A stretch of 64,000 nucleotides of DNA, taken from NCBI RefSeq assembly GCF_001039355.2, contig NW_019774859.1:1-64000 (forward strand), given 5' to 3'. Shown here piece after piece: positions 44,088-55,963 of this stretch. Source of the DNA: Lingula anatina (Eukaryota; Brachiopoda; Lingulata; Lingulida; Lingulidae). Made by a program: the position numbers and the translations under genes. Position 1 is the stretch's first letter, and each line of letters opens with the position of its first letter. The notes under the pieces were generated by a model that saw nothing but the letters and a program-made list of their open reading frames with translations, was not told where the DNA came from and ran no database searches.

Positions 44088-47000
44088 ATGGCGCTGTCCT
44101 GTCAGCAGGATAGTTATTTGAGAGAGGTAGAGAATTAGGTGTTTTCCAACAAATGCTTTGTCCAAACTGTAAAAAACAAGCTCAAATTTAATCAATGAGT
44201 TTTATGCTTCACTACTGTATCTTCACAGCTTTTGACATGTAGTTGTGTTTTCTTTTATGTTGTTTTATGCACTGGACATAAAATTTGCTTTCAAAAGGAA
44301 GTTGGTGTGATTAGCCGTATTCAAGTCTCTGGCACTTCTGTGAAAGTTTTAATGTTTTAATAATAAAAAGGTGAAATTGTATTTATTTCCTACTTCACCT
44401 TTCCTCTCATTTCTGAATTTTTTCACATAAGTCCAGAAATTTTGCCGCCAGTTTTGAAGTCTGTCCATTCACCCTTACAATGTTAAATTAAATTCGTCTT
44501 GCGCAGTGTCTTACTCTTGTAAACTCAGCAATGAGATAATAACGATAAAGTATTTGATAAATGACAGCATTTATATTTACTCTCCCACCTAAAGAGTTAG
44601 GCCTAAACAAGTTTTCACTAGAAGGATATTGAACAACTGAATTTATGTCAATCTTTGGGATAATCTTGTTTCAGCTGAGCACTAGGGTGAAGTCATGTGT
44701 CCCAGCCCGCTTACAAACAGTTGTAAATGGAAAGAAACAAAAGTTGGAAGGATTTGAAGTCGTATTAGAAGATACTGTGTTATTTCCAGAGGGTGGAGGT
44801 CAGGTATGTGTGTGAACTGACTAAAAACATTTTTTCCCTTTTCTATCTCTTTTTACAGCCAATCATTAAGATTGATATTTCCATATATCTGTTTTACAAA
44901 AAAATAAAACATTTGAGATTTGTGGATGTGCTACAGACCGACAGAGTTAATCGCTCTCTTCTTGATGCACATGGCCCAAGTGTAATCATACGTCAGAGTG
45001 ATCAAAAAAATGGCCGAGATTTTGCCTTCTGTGAGATAACTAGTGTACAATCTATGGCCAAAAGCTTTAAATTTGCAATTATGAGTCATGAGCATCAATT
45101 TTCAATGCCTCTAAAGTGAATATTAATTCTTATTTCATACTTAATATATTTTTGATGTGATGTTTTTCAGCCAGATGACCGAGGGAAGGTTAGTCCTTTA
45201 TTGTGTAACGTGCAACATCATAACAAAATTTATTCAAATGAAACAGTTTTCTGAGACACTTTCCTTCTTGGCTAAACTGTGTTTGTAAATTATTATTATT
45301 TTTTTTTTTCAAAGAAAGAAATACATTTGCTTAGAAAATTTTATCACCAGTGATGTCTCGAGAAAAGCTTTTATTTTAATTGAACAGACATTTTGTTCTA
45401 AGTATTGGTAATGAATGAGGTGAATATTCTTGTATGTCTTAAAACACACAACTTGCTAATTTTGGATGAATGGTGTTGATGTCCATGTCTATTTTAAACT
45501 GTAAAACTTGCCTAGTTAGTTATAGTTTTCTTAGTTTGACTATGCCTGACTTATCCAAACTTCACAGTTTTATTATTTTAGATAAATAGTGTGGATGTCC
45601 ATCGTGTAACAAGGCGAGGGGCCGAAGCTGTCCATTTTGTTCAGTCTGACCTGGAGGTCAACTCTGAGGTCAAGGTGACTGTGGACTGGACACGGAGGTT
45701 TGACCACATGCAACAACACTCTGGTAATAATTGGTGTGAGATTTGATTGAAATGTCATAAATAATACCTGTGGCTCAATATTGATATTAATCAAAATGAA
45801 ATGTCCAAATTTTGTTTAAAGAAAAAAAAAGAAAAACAAATGTTCATGGTGCAAAGAAAAATGGCAATATGATAGGATTAAAATATTTTGTTTTGTACCA
45901 TTAATCAGTTGATATATTGAAAAAAGTAATGATTCTGTCTGGTGGCTCAGTAAAATTGTTGTTGTTCTGAATTTTTGGTGAATTCTGAGGCATGATGAGT
46001 GATTAATCATCTGCAAGATGATAACATCTCTAGCATTTGATTGTCTTCAGCACAGCACTTGGTGACAGCTATAGCAGAGCAGAAATATGGATACAAAACA
46101 ACATCATGGTAAGAAACACACACACACAGACATATTTAGATACATTTGTAGAATTATTATATGAATTTCTTGATTTACTTTATTCATTTCTTTGTTGAAA
46201 TAATTGAGATAAACTTTCATTAAGTCTATTAATTTAAGAAGTTTCATATTTAGCAAATTCTGCCAAACTGTATTGAAACTTGTGTTTAAATTTTCATGAA
46301 TAATTGTTAGAATTACAATTAAGAAAGGGGCTTCAAGAGTGCTTTGTGTGAATATAGGAAAACACCTCCCCTCCCAAACACACACACACACACACACACA
46401 CACAGTTGTGGTACACATGTAACTAACCTGAGTCATTTGCAGGTAAGAGATGTGCAGAAATCTTCAGGTGAACTGGCTCACACTTGGTACCATTCTTATC
46501 ACAGTCAGGTGGGCAACCAGGTGGGAATGATAAGATTTGGAAGGTATCTGTTGGTGGACTAAATGTGAAAAGTGTTTCTTATCATTGGCTCGTAGTTTTT
46601 GATAGTTAAAAACTTTTCATATATGACAGGTCCACATATTCTCAAACCCACCCTTGGGGGTGAGAGCAAGATGAGAGCTTATAATCAAATTATGTCAATT
46701 TAAACATGAGACTAACATAGTTGCTTATTCTGCAATGTTGTTTTTTGGACAGGCAGTCAAGCTTTTGAGTGTAGAGAAGGGCAAGAAAGGCAAGTGTAAC
46801 CTGGTTTTTGTGGCTGGAAGCAGGGTGTTGCAGTACTTGGGAAGATGCTATCAGACAGAAAAGGCTTTGAATAGTGTGTTTAAGTAAGTTCTTGAAATCT
46901 TTAAATAACTGAAACAGAAAGTTATTTCATGAAATGAAAGGAAGAAAAACATTCTAGTTGGTCCAGGATGTATTTTACTAAATCATTGTTAAATCAAAAA

Positions 47001-48849
47001 TTGCACTTTCGTAACTGCCAAGGTCATTACAGGTTCCTTAGTCACTGAAAAATATTATAGTTTTTAGTTTGATTCATATGCATGTGAATTGAAGATGATT
47101 ATAATTTTATTTGATTATATTTTTGTACTATATAATATTTTTTAAAATTGTTTGTCTGTTCATATAAAATAAGGGGGCATATACAATATTATACAATGTA
47201 GGGGGTATTACTACGGAGGCATGCTAGTTCAAAGTTAATGTGTAATACTATATAAAGATAATGCATGTGTCAATATTATAAAGTGTGTCTTATTCTTAGG
47301 GGACCACCAGAAGAATATGCAGAGCTTGCTGACAAGATGCAGAAAAATTTGAAAGCTGCACAGAAGGTAATTTGGCTACATTATTATTGAGTTTTAATAG
47401 ATTCTCTGCCACATATTATAGGTTTTTCAGATTTTGGTATAAATTTCTGTTGAAAAGAATTGTCGCATACAGTGAATTAAATACAAATAATGCTGAAAAA
47501 TAGGTTTAAATTAAACATTATAAACAAGTAGATAAGTGTAGATATTTTGAATTGATTGATATATAAAGAAGAATGAATAAATTTCTAAATATTATTAAGT
47601 AATTGATAAAATTAATTTATGAAAATTTTTTATGTTGAATATTTTGACTTTACACAAGATTTTTTCCTACAAACAATGAACACAGTGAAAATTGTTTGAG
47701 TGCTGCCTTCACTGTAAGGTCTACTCCATAATGTGTATAGGTGAGTCCTCATTTTATTACAGAATGCCTTAACATTGTTAAGAGACCTGGCAGTATTGGA
47801 GGCACAGAAGTTTAAGACCAATCCTGAAAGAGATAACTTCTTTTCACTACACAGGTGAGGGATTATCTTCGAAGAGATTAGACTCTGCAATGTTAAATTA
47901 TTCATATATGAGCTTGCAGATTTGCCCTGTATTTATGTGCTTTATTTAAATGCCAAAATGCAAACCATATTTTATTAGTTAAAATGTTTTGTCTTTACAG
48001 GAAAGAAGGAGACAATGAATTCATGAACATAATTGTCAATGAAATAAATGATGAGGTAAGATATAAAAAATTAAATTACAGATTAATATCATCTCTTTAC
48101 AGATACAATACAAAGTAAACAGAAAATCAAGGAAGCTAAAAATTGTGAAATGTGATTAGGAATTCTTGTTTAAATTCCAATGTTTCAGTGACTGTCCACC
48201 AAGTTTATTTATTTATTTATTTATTTTCAATAAAAATAACATTTTTAATAAAATAGTCATTTCATAAATGTAAAAGACTTTGTGATTCTTGAATATTGCA
48301 GAATGTGGTACTATTCCTCACTGTAGGAGATGAGCAGGGTTCTGGAATGTTCTTGCTGGCTGGGCCAGAAGATACTGTTGTAACTCTTGGACCAAAGTAA
48401 GTCGCAGCCCTGGGGCAAATTCAAACTAAGTGAAATAACTATTATTAGTTCATAATTTTTTAAAGATGATTTTATTACTACACATGATTCTAAAAGATGT
48501 GGACATTAATTATTTATTTATTTCTTTTACAGTGACTCGTAGTCGTACATTTGTTACAGTGTTTCATCGATGACCTATATTACATATTTCCAATTTTGGT
48601 GATCGTCATTTCGGGTTCCCCTTGTTCTCATTTTAGAAAATATAACTTACTGTCACAAGAATTGCAAAATGATGAGTTATTATTCACAAGTTGTTGTGTC
48701 TGTTATTATTCAGGGTTTCTGATCTGCTAGAGGGCAAAGGCTTCGGCAAAAAAGGGCGGTTTCAAGGAAAAGCCAATAAGCTCATAAACAGACCAAAAGT
48801 TGAAGAACTTTTACAAGAATATTTCAGATCAAGTGGGGCTGAAAAATAA
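44088..48849 (+). CDS. AARSD1: Alanyl-tRNA editing protein AARSD1 (12 exons, 332 aa as assembled, central part missing)
   Basis: Exons: 44088-44126, 44675-44803, 45171-45188, 45582-45723, 46051-46108, 46406-46442, 46753-46883, 47300-47366, 47763-47854, 48001-48055, 48302-48396, 48714-48849; phases agree and the sum is 999 bases with the stop. The protein starts MALSCQQDSYLRE and keeps the editing-domain motifs LEDTVLFPEGGGQPDDRG, zinc ligands HMQQH (104-108) and CCGTH (129-133), then the DHHA1-type tail (GSGMFLLAGPEDTV, GKKGRFQGKA). AARSD1 hydrolyses mis-charged Ser-tRNA(Ala) in trans in the cytosol. About 80 residues normally between TTSW and the CCGTH motif are absent, yet the flanking exons join in frame (TG|T). 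Without them the editing fold would be incomplete. Confidence 0.92.
45171..45188 (+). other. AARSD1: 18-base microexon of AARSD1
   Basis: TTTTTCAG precedes it and GTTAGT follows. It encodes PDDRGK, which continues the conserved GGGQPDDRG motif from the previous exon in phase 0. No alternative placement of those residues exists nearby. Confidence 0.85.
46376..46405. repeat. (CA)n microsatellite forming an acceptor site
   Basis: A CA run ends in CACAG, which serves as the acceptor of AARSD1 exon 6 (46406). A shorter CA run lies at 46117-46128, just after the previous exon's donor. The missing AARSD1 exons would lie between the two runs. Confidence 0.85.
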
Positions 48850-49119
48850 ACCTTTAAGGTTATCATAATTGTTATCCAGCTCATTGAAAGTGTTAATACC
48901 TTAAAAAGGAATGCTGAAATTGATGTCTTCTAATTCATTCCTGAGAAGACAGAAAAACAAGTAAAAGCATGTGATGGAATATTGAGTATAAATGCGTTAA
49001 AATTTTATTACTGTTATAATGGTGCACAAAAATGACTGTTTATTCATTATTATTACTTTATTTTGTTTTTATTTATGTTCAACTTGTTAAATCTGCGAAG
49101 TTCACTTTTATGACTTTCC

Positions 49120-50100
49120 AAGTATCAGTCAGGTGTGCAATTTTAGGCAGAATAAAAGCTTATTGTGTGTTATGCCTGGAATTATTTCATTTTATTAATG
49201 TTTATTTGATGTGTGATCCAGTAAAATACAGAAAAAAGAAATATAAACTCAAGTTACATTTTCTACTACGGAACAATTTAGAAAAAATTATACAATAAAA
49301 TCAATTGTGTGATTTTAGGCAGAATAAAAGCTCATTCTGTGTGTTATGCCTGAAATTATTTTGTTTTATTAAATTTAATGTTTATTTGATGTGTGATCCA
49401 ATTAAGTACAGAAAAATGAAAAAGAAGCTTAAGTTACTTTTATTACTACAAAATAGTTTAGAAAAAATTATATGTATTGCTTAGAAAACCATCACTGAAT
49501 ATAAACTTTATACTGTTATAATTGCAAGAAAGGATGAACAGATATGACTGTATATTCATTGATTTATTATTAATTTATTTTGTTTTTATTTATATTCAGC
49601 TTGTTAAATCTGCAAAATTCACTTATAAGACTTGGCCAAATATAAATCAAGTGTGTGATTTTAGGCAGAATAAAAGCTTATTCTGTGTGTTATGCCTGGA
49701 ATATTTTTGTTTAATTAATGTTTATTTGATGCGTGATCCTGTAAAGTACAGAAAAATGAAATAGAAACTTCAGTTACATTTATTACTACAAAATAGTTTA
49801 GGAAAAATTATACATATAAATTAAGGGTGCTTATTCTGTGTGTTATGCCTGGAATTATTTTGTTTTATTAATGTTTATTTGATGTGTGATCCAGTTAAGT
49901 ACAGAAAAATGAAATAGAAACTTCAGTTACATTTATTACTACAAAACAGTTTTGAAAAAATTATACATATAAATCAAGTATGTGATTTTAGGCAGAATAA
50001 AAGCTTATACTGTGTGTTATGCCTGGAATTATTTTGTTTAATTTATGTTTATCTAATGTGTGATCCAGTAAAGTACAGAAAAATGAAATAGAAACTTATT
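49120..50100. repeat. Imperfect tandem array downstream of AARSD1
   Basis: A unit of roughly 170-200 bases containing TTTTAGGCAGAATAAAAGCT, GTGTGTTATGCCTGGAATTA and TTTATTTGATGTGTGATCCA occurs about five times (core starts near 49140, 49313, 49660, 49830 and 49985). Spacing is uneven. One copy occurs at 61730-61880 in the downstream duplicate block. Every copy carries AATAAA; open frames in it are incidental. Confidence 0.85.
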
Positions 50101-51365
50101 CAGTAATATGTCTACCCAACTGTTTTTTTGTGCCGTTTAATCTCAAGGATATGGTGACAAATATTTAAAGATGCATACAAAGTTAATTTTTTGTCACAAA
50201 AACCAACCAAATGCCAGCATATAGTTTCAAATGGTATAACTAAGAGAATTACCAAAAAGCATTGTTTAATTTTACCTGAAAATGATGTTTGAACGGATTT
50301 TTCTGCTAGCATTCTATGCTGTATGTCAATGGGGCAGAAAAGTAGGTCACGAAAGTAGGTTAAATTTCCAACCAAAAATTTAAAGAAAGGAGCAGTCTAA
50401 AGCTCTTTTATGACTGATCGAGTGATCTATTCAATTTATCCCTTGGCATGTCAAATTTATTTGAGTCGTATAAGAAACTAGTAGAAGTGGTTTACATGTG
50501 TTATTGGGAATCCACGCTCCACCGATGCTCGGTTCGTATGTACCTTTAAAGCCATCTCAGATCCCAGAGGTATAAAAATGTTAATTGACAATCTTATTGA
50601 ATGGTGCACTTATTTAGCCATTTTGCCCTTTTACAAATAGGGCACATAAGTTTCGTTTGCATATGAGATGATATACCGACTTCTGGAAACAGATTTGCTT
50701 ACTTTCTGCTTACTGTACAGTAAAATATAGGATGTTTTTATCTTGCTCTGCCTGCCAGCTGTTTGACCTTATCCATATAGCTATAGGGAATTGAAAAAAA
50801 AACTGCTATAACTAAGCTGAATACACCCCAAAACAAAGCAGAAAGCCATGTGGACAGTTAAAATCTTTTGATTAGACCACCAAAATGCCCCTGCAAATGA
50901 CACAAATTCAAATTTCTCTACTGTGGATTATTTCCATGGTAGCCAGTTCCTTCAAATTATTGTTTTTTAATTTCAATTTTAAATGATTGATCAAAACTGA
51001 AGATTTTTCTCAATCGATGATTCAAATGTTAGTTCACAAGAAACCAAAATATAGATATGCACTGAATCGTCAATTTTGGAAAAAAAAAGAAATATAAAAT
51101 GGTGATAGTGTATCTATAATGTCTCTAAAGCCTTTTCAATTCAGTTTTTTTCAGATATATTCAGTATAAGTGTAATATGTAAGCACAAGTTGGGGCTCCT
51201 GACTAAATATGCTAAGAACAAAGAATTGGAAAGATAAATTGTAGTCTGATTTTCAGTTCATTTCAGTTACTGTCTTAAAATGTAGTACAGTGATTTCAAC
51301 TGTAAATTGGCCTGTCAGTTGTTCTACTGTCTTAATCGACTCCAATTAGTACTTTGCTTGAGTGT
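50101..51365. other. Spacer between AARSD1 and the ACE 3' end
   Basis: No gene recognised. It is repeated, with small rearrangements, at about 62440-63524 upstream of the second ACE last exon, including CATTTGATCTCA-like and TTGCCCTTTTACAAATAGGGCA stretches. Confidence 0.55.
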
Positions 51366-54300
51366 TCACCTTAAAATGTAAAGCGCCAATACAGATATAA
51401 AGGCTACTATAAAGAAACCATTGTGCAACCTTCCAGTTGAATTTGCTGGTTTGGCGGTTGAAGGAGCAGAAGTAGTCGTGTAAAACTCAGTTGGACATTC
51501 TTCAGACCATGTTATGTTCTGACCTTGATTCTGGACCTTTAGCCAATCAATTAGAGGCTTGAAGTAGAGCAAGATGGCGTTAGCGGACATGTTACGGGTC
51601 CCTGTAACTTGCTCCAGTGCCTCTGGCCATGGTTTACTGGATCCAAGTTTTAACATGTTACTAAAATATAAAGGTAAACAGATAACATTAAAGGTTTAAT
51701 TGCATTAGATTTCACAGTTTGCAGGGATTGTGTTAGTTGTGATGATGTTTGGGTGTAATTGCTGTAGATATGATAGTAATACTGAATTGTTTTTGGCAAA
51801 TATAGCCAGTCATATGAAGTTGCGTTTTACAAGGCCTATGTCAGTTATGAAATTATGCAAAAAAGTTATACGGTAAAAGTGTTTTGAATTTTCACTGAGG
51901 AAATGTATAAATGCAGAAATGCTATTTCTCTACAGTTATATACCTGCATGGAGATGCTGAATTTGCATATAAAGCTAGAATACACAGATAGTATTGCCAC
52001 CTTGTGTTGTAATAATGAACTATGCCTTGGTTCACTTCCAACAACTTTCTGATGAGGGTTTGTATACTAATAAATAGGAATATAATTAGTAATAATTTAA
52101 GTAATGTGTATCAGACTAATGATCTAATATGCAATGAACTAATGATATTTCATTGTATTCTATTTTGAGTGAATTTTTTTACAGTCTCATTACCCAAGTT
52201 TTGTTCCTGCTTCTAAAGATCGATAGATGTCGCACATGTGCAAGGGACCCGTCTGATTGGCTGTGCTACACAGGGCCTCGTGGAACTGGAACTGTAGGAC
52301 ATTACTCACAAAATATCTGAAGACATAAAGGTTAAAAGTAAATTAGATTATCTTGTTTGTATTATATGCTTATATTGGAGAGAGAAACCAAACTGAGATT
52401 TCTAAAGCTTATGCAGCTCTATTGTTAACTTTCTTTGAAAATACTCTAAAGACTCATGCTTTAGCCAATTTGGTGTGAACAATTTGGTGTGAACAAATAG
52501 TTTCATTATTTGAATTATCACTGACTTGAAAAAATTTAAAGAAGAGAAATATCCCTCCCCTTAATATGAGAATGCCATTGTCACTTTTCTTCAAAAGGTG
52601 CTTCATTTTAATTAATAAGTTCTTTTCCACACAGAGATGTAAATGTTCAATATTGGACTCTATGTGTAAACAAATCAAACGATCTGATTGATAATTCATC
52701 AAAATTTAGAAACTTGGATAGAAAGGTACCTAGAATAAACTGCATTTTAATATATACACCATTATATTACTTTTAGTTATCTAATGTATACTAAATGTCT
52801 TTCATGTAACTTAATTAGTCAGGATCTGAAAGTTCATTTTATACCAAGTACCTAGCAATGGTTAACATACAATTTCAATATACACTGAAAACGAACCTTA
52901 TATATGGGAAATTAGCTGGAACATGATACTTGGCACCAGGATCAAAATCATCATCCTTTCTGTGTATTGGGGGAGAAACGCCTTGGTATTTGCACCTGAA
53001 ACGAGTCAATATCTTTGATTGATTGTTGTATATTTGAAATTTCCCTTTATCTTCAGTACACAGATAATAGGGTGTCTTGTAAATAACTGGCATGAAAATG
53101 TATAATGATGCAATTTCATTCATCACATTCTTGACAGTGGGCTATTAAAAGACATTGATTCTTGTTTTCAATCGGGAAAGTATTTTTGCAATGGCACTAT
53201 ATTTTCCACTTCAGTCACTGACGGAAAAGATTATTATCAAAGTTTTTTCAATCAGGGAATTCTTTATATATGGAGTGCGTTAGGTGTGCCAACACAAAAG
53301 TGTAAAAATGAGGCCAGTGGTACCCCATGTTGAAGAAATTACTGGATTCTGGCTGAATGAACAGGGGGTGTCTCGAAAGTCTGAAGGTTCACTGATCCGA
53401 AAAATGGTAACATTTTCATTTTTTTAAATCAAGGGTTCAATGGTCCGAATGTTCTATAGTGTGGACATGTACAAAACCACTCCCATTGGGCTGAATGAAA
53501 GCAAAATACTAAAAAAGCACTCCAAGAGCGCAGACCTCCGCCAAGGCAGCAGAGTCTCCACCCAATGCCATTTCACCCCTAAATTTTCATTCTATAATGA
53601 TATTGTTTTTTTGATTATTGATTATTGATTGTTTAATGATCCAGATCACCACCAAAAACTAATCATCTGTTTGGCCCACTTGTGACAGTTCCTGAAAATG
53701 TCATCAAAATCAGTTCATAACTTTTTCTGTGATGTTGCTAACAGACAGACAGATAGACAGACAGACAAACTAACAGAACCAAAAACATAACCTCCTTGGC
53801 GGAGATAATGAATGTGTTAGTTGTAAAAATGGTACACCTGAGCACATAGCGAATGCATTACATGCATGTGCCACACCTACCGTAACTTCCACCACTCTTT
53901 GTTATAATCCTCAAACTTTGTCGAACCATCAAAGACACTCCAGCGCCATTGGTCCACCAAATATCCAAATGGGATATAGGCAATTTTGTCCAAGGCAATG
54001 CTCATTAGATAGTTTATGTCACTCTCTACAACAACAACAACAACAAAAAAAAAAGGATTTATGCTTATTAGCATAGCACCACGACTTTTAATGTTTGGCA
54101 CTTGTTGGAAGTCAAAAATACCTATAAAGTATCATATGAATATGGCACACTGCTTTTGATAACTTTTCCCTTACAGAACACTGAAAACGTAAAAACCAAA
54201 TATTTCCCAAATATTTCATTGTTTTTACCATTATCATTGGTAACGTTGTCCAGCAGGCCGATCTCTTTCAAATGTGTGGGCGTGGAGACTGAGAGGGCCA

Positions 54301-55929
54301 ATACTTCACCAACAGCCTCTTGGAACCCTGTAAGTATAAGGACAGAGAATTGGAGGGCTTCTTAGTTGTGTCATGCTGAAAACGAAGTTTAAACTTAGCA
54401 TTTCTGTATTGCAACAACCTGTGTTCCTAGGTCTACGTTGTTCTGCACAGTGTTAAAAATAAGGCCTTTATCTTGTTTCTATAAATACCAAAATTAGTAA
54501 ACGCACAACTTATTTATTTATTATGTTTTCTCTTTTATTTCATTTTATTAATTTTATGAGGGGTGGTTTTAGAAAGTTAATTTCGTCTTCCTTTTTTTCT
54601 TTATGAATCTCATAATAGTTTTTCTCCAAATCAATATTCATAATTTCATTCTAATGAATTTGACTTCTTGAACATTAAGGAGGAGTTAACTAAGTACTAT
54701 ACAAAGCAAAAACAACACAGGCAATCCATACCGGGATTTGCTCCCCCCCTGTAAACGACTGGCTGATCTTTACATTGGAGATCATACTGCACGTGTCCCA
54801 TCTCATGGTGGACTGTGATCAGATCATCCATCGTGATGTCTGTGCACTGTTTGATTCTGACAAAACAAAAACCCAATATACGACTCATTTACCTCTTTGG
54901 GAGCATTCACAACCAGTTATTCCGCAGACTAACTAGTATGCGGATCAAATATGGCGCCACCACCCCCCAAAAATGCGGAGATTTAATTGCCCTGCCTTTG
55001 CTGGGATGGCGCGTGTGGGAGGGGTGGAATAGAATGCATTATTGTTAAGGGATTATACGTGCTCGCCATATTCGATACAGGGACCAGTAAGTCCTCGGAT
55101 CAAGTAATTGTAAATGATACTTTTATGTTATCATCTCAACAATGAAGTACAAGCCCAGTGTCATTTACTAGAGAGCCCCTAGCATATAGGGTCCGGTGCA
55201 CATTAATTTGTGCGGTTAAGCCCCCTTCCTGAAATTTGATCCACTTTCACTTACGTCCAGTTAATCCTAACCTGTATGAATCTAACTGAAGCTGGACTCT
55301 GCTACTTGGACCCTGTGTGTGAGTATTTTACCATCGGTTTTCTAATTAAGAGAACTATCTTTATTATGCATAATTAAGAAAACAAAACATTTATCGCAAG
55401 AACTTGTTTAAAAAGTAGTAAAGAAGAAAGGCCGCTTACAGATCCAAACTAACAAGAAGCAGAAAGAACCACGAGGCAGACCCGTATGATATATATCTGG
55501 TCGTCTTGTGACGTCAGTTGCACTATTACTGATCTAATTTTGAGCGGTTACAAAGGCCACCAATGTTGACATTTACCTGAAGTCTTTTTGGTTGTAAAAA
55601 ACCCAAGCTGACGCGTGACACACAACCTTACGTCCATCCGTAGGCTTCTCTAGCATGGAATGATCCCAAAACTCCTGTGGCATTGCTTTCAAACCCAGCG
55701 AAGTGAAGAATTCCTCAGACATGTTGAACATTTTACGGGCCGTGTAATTCTAAAAAAAATTCCAGGAATTCAATAAAAAAACGCACCTTACAATGTTTTT
55801 GGGAGATAAAAACCACTGCCATATTTCAATTCTGAGGTACAATTTTACACCGCTTACGAGTGAAACATTTTTAATGTTTTAAAGCTTTTGTTTACATCTT
55901 TATTTACAGATGTCACTGCTCAATATATA

Positions 55930-55963
<34 letters not shown>

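Noticed and set aside
43849-44121. 90-residue frame overlapping AARSD1 exon 1
   Set aside because: It is in another frame; the ATG at 44088 gives the conserved AARSD1 N-terminus and the donor at 44127.
45171-45188. AARSD1 exon 3 as a sequencing artefact
   Set aside because: The six residues match the conserved motif exactly where expected and have proper splice sites on both sides.
49032-49764. Several 80-90 residue frames downstream of AARSD1
   Set aside because: They fall in the imperfect tandem array, are AT-rich and not conserved in frame among its units.
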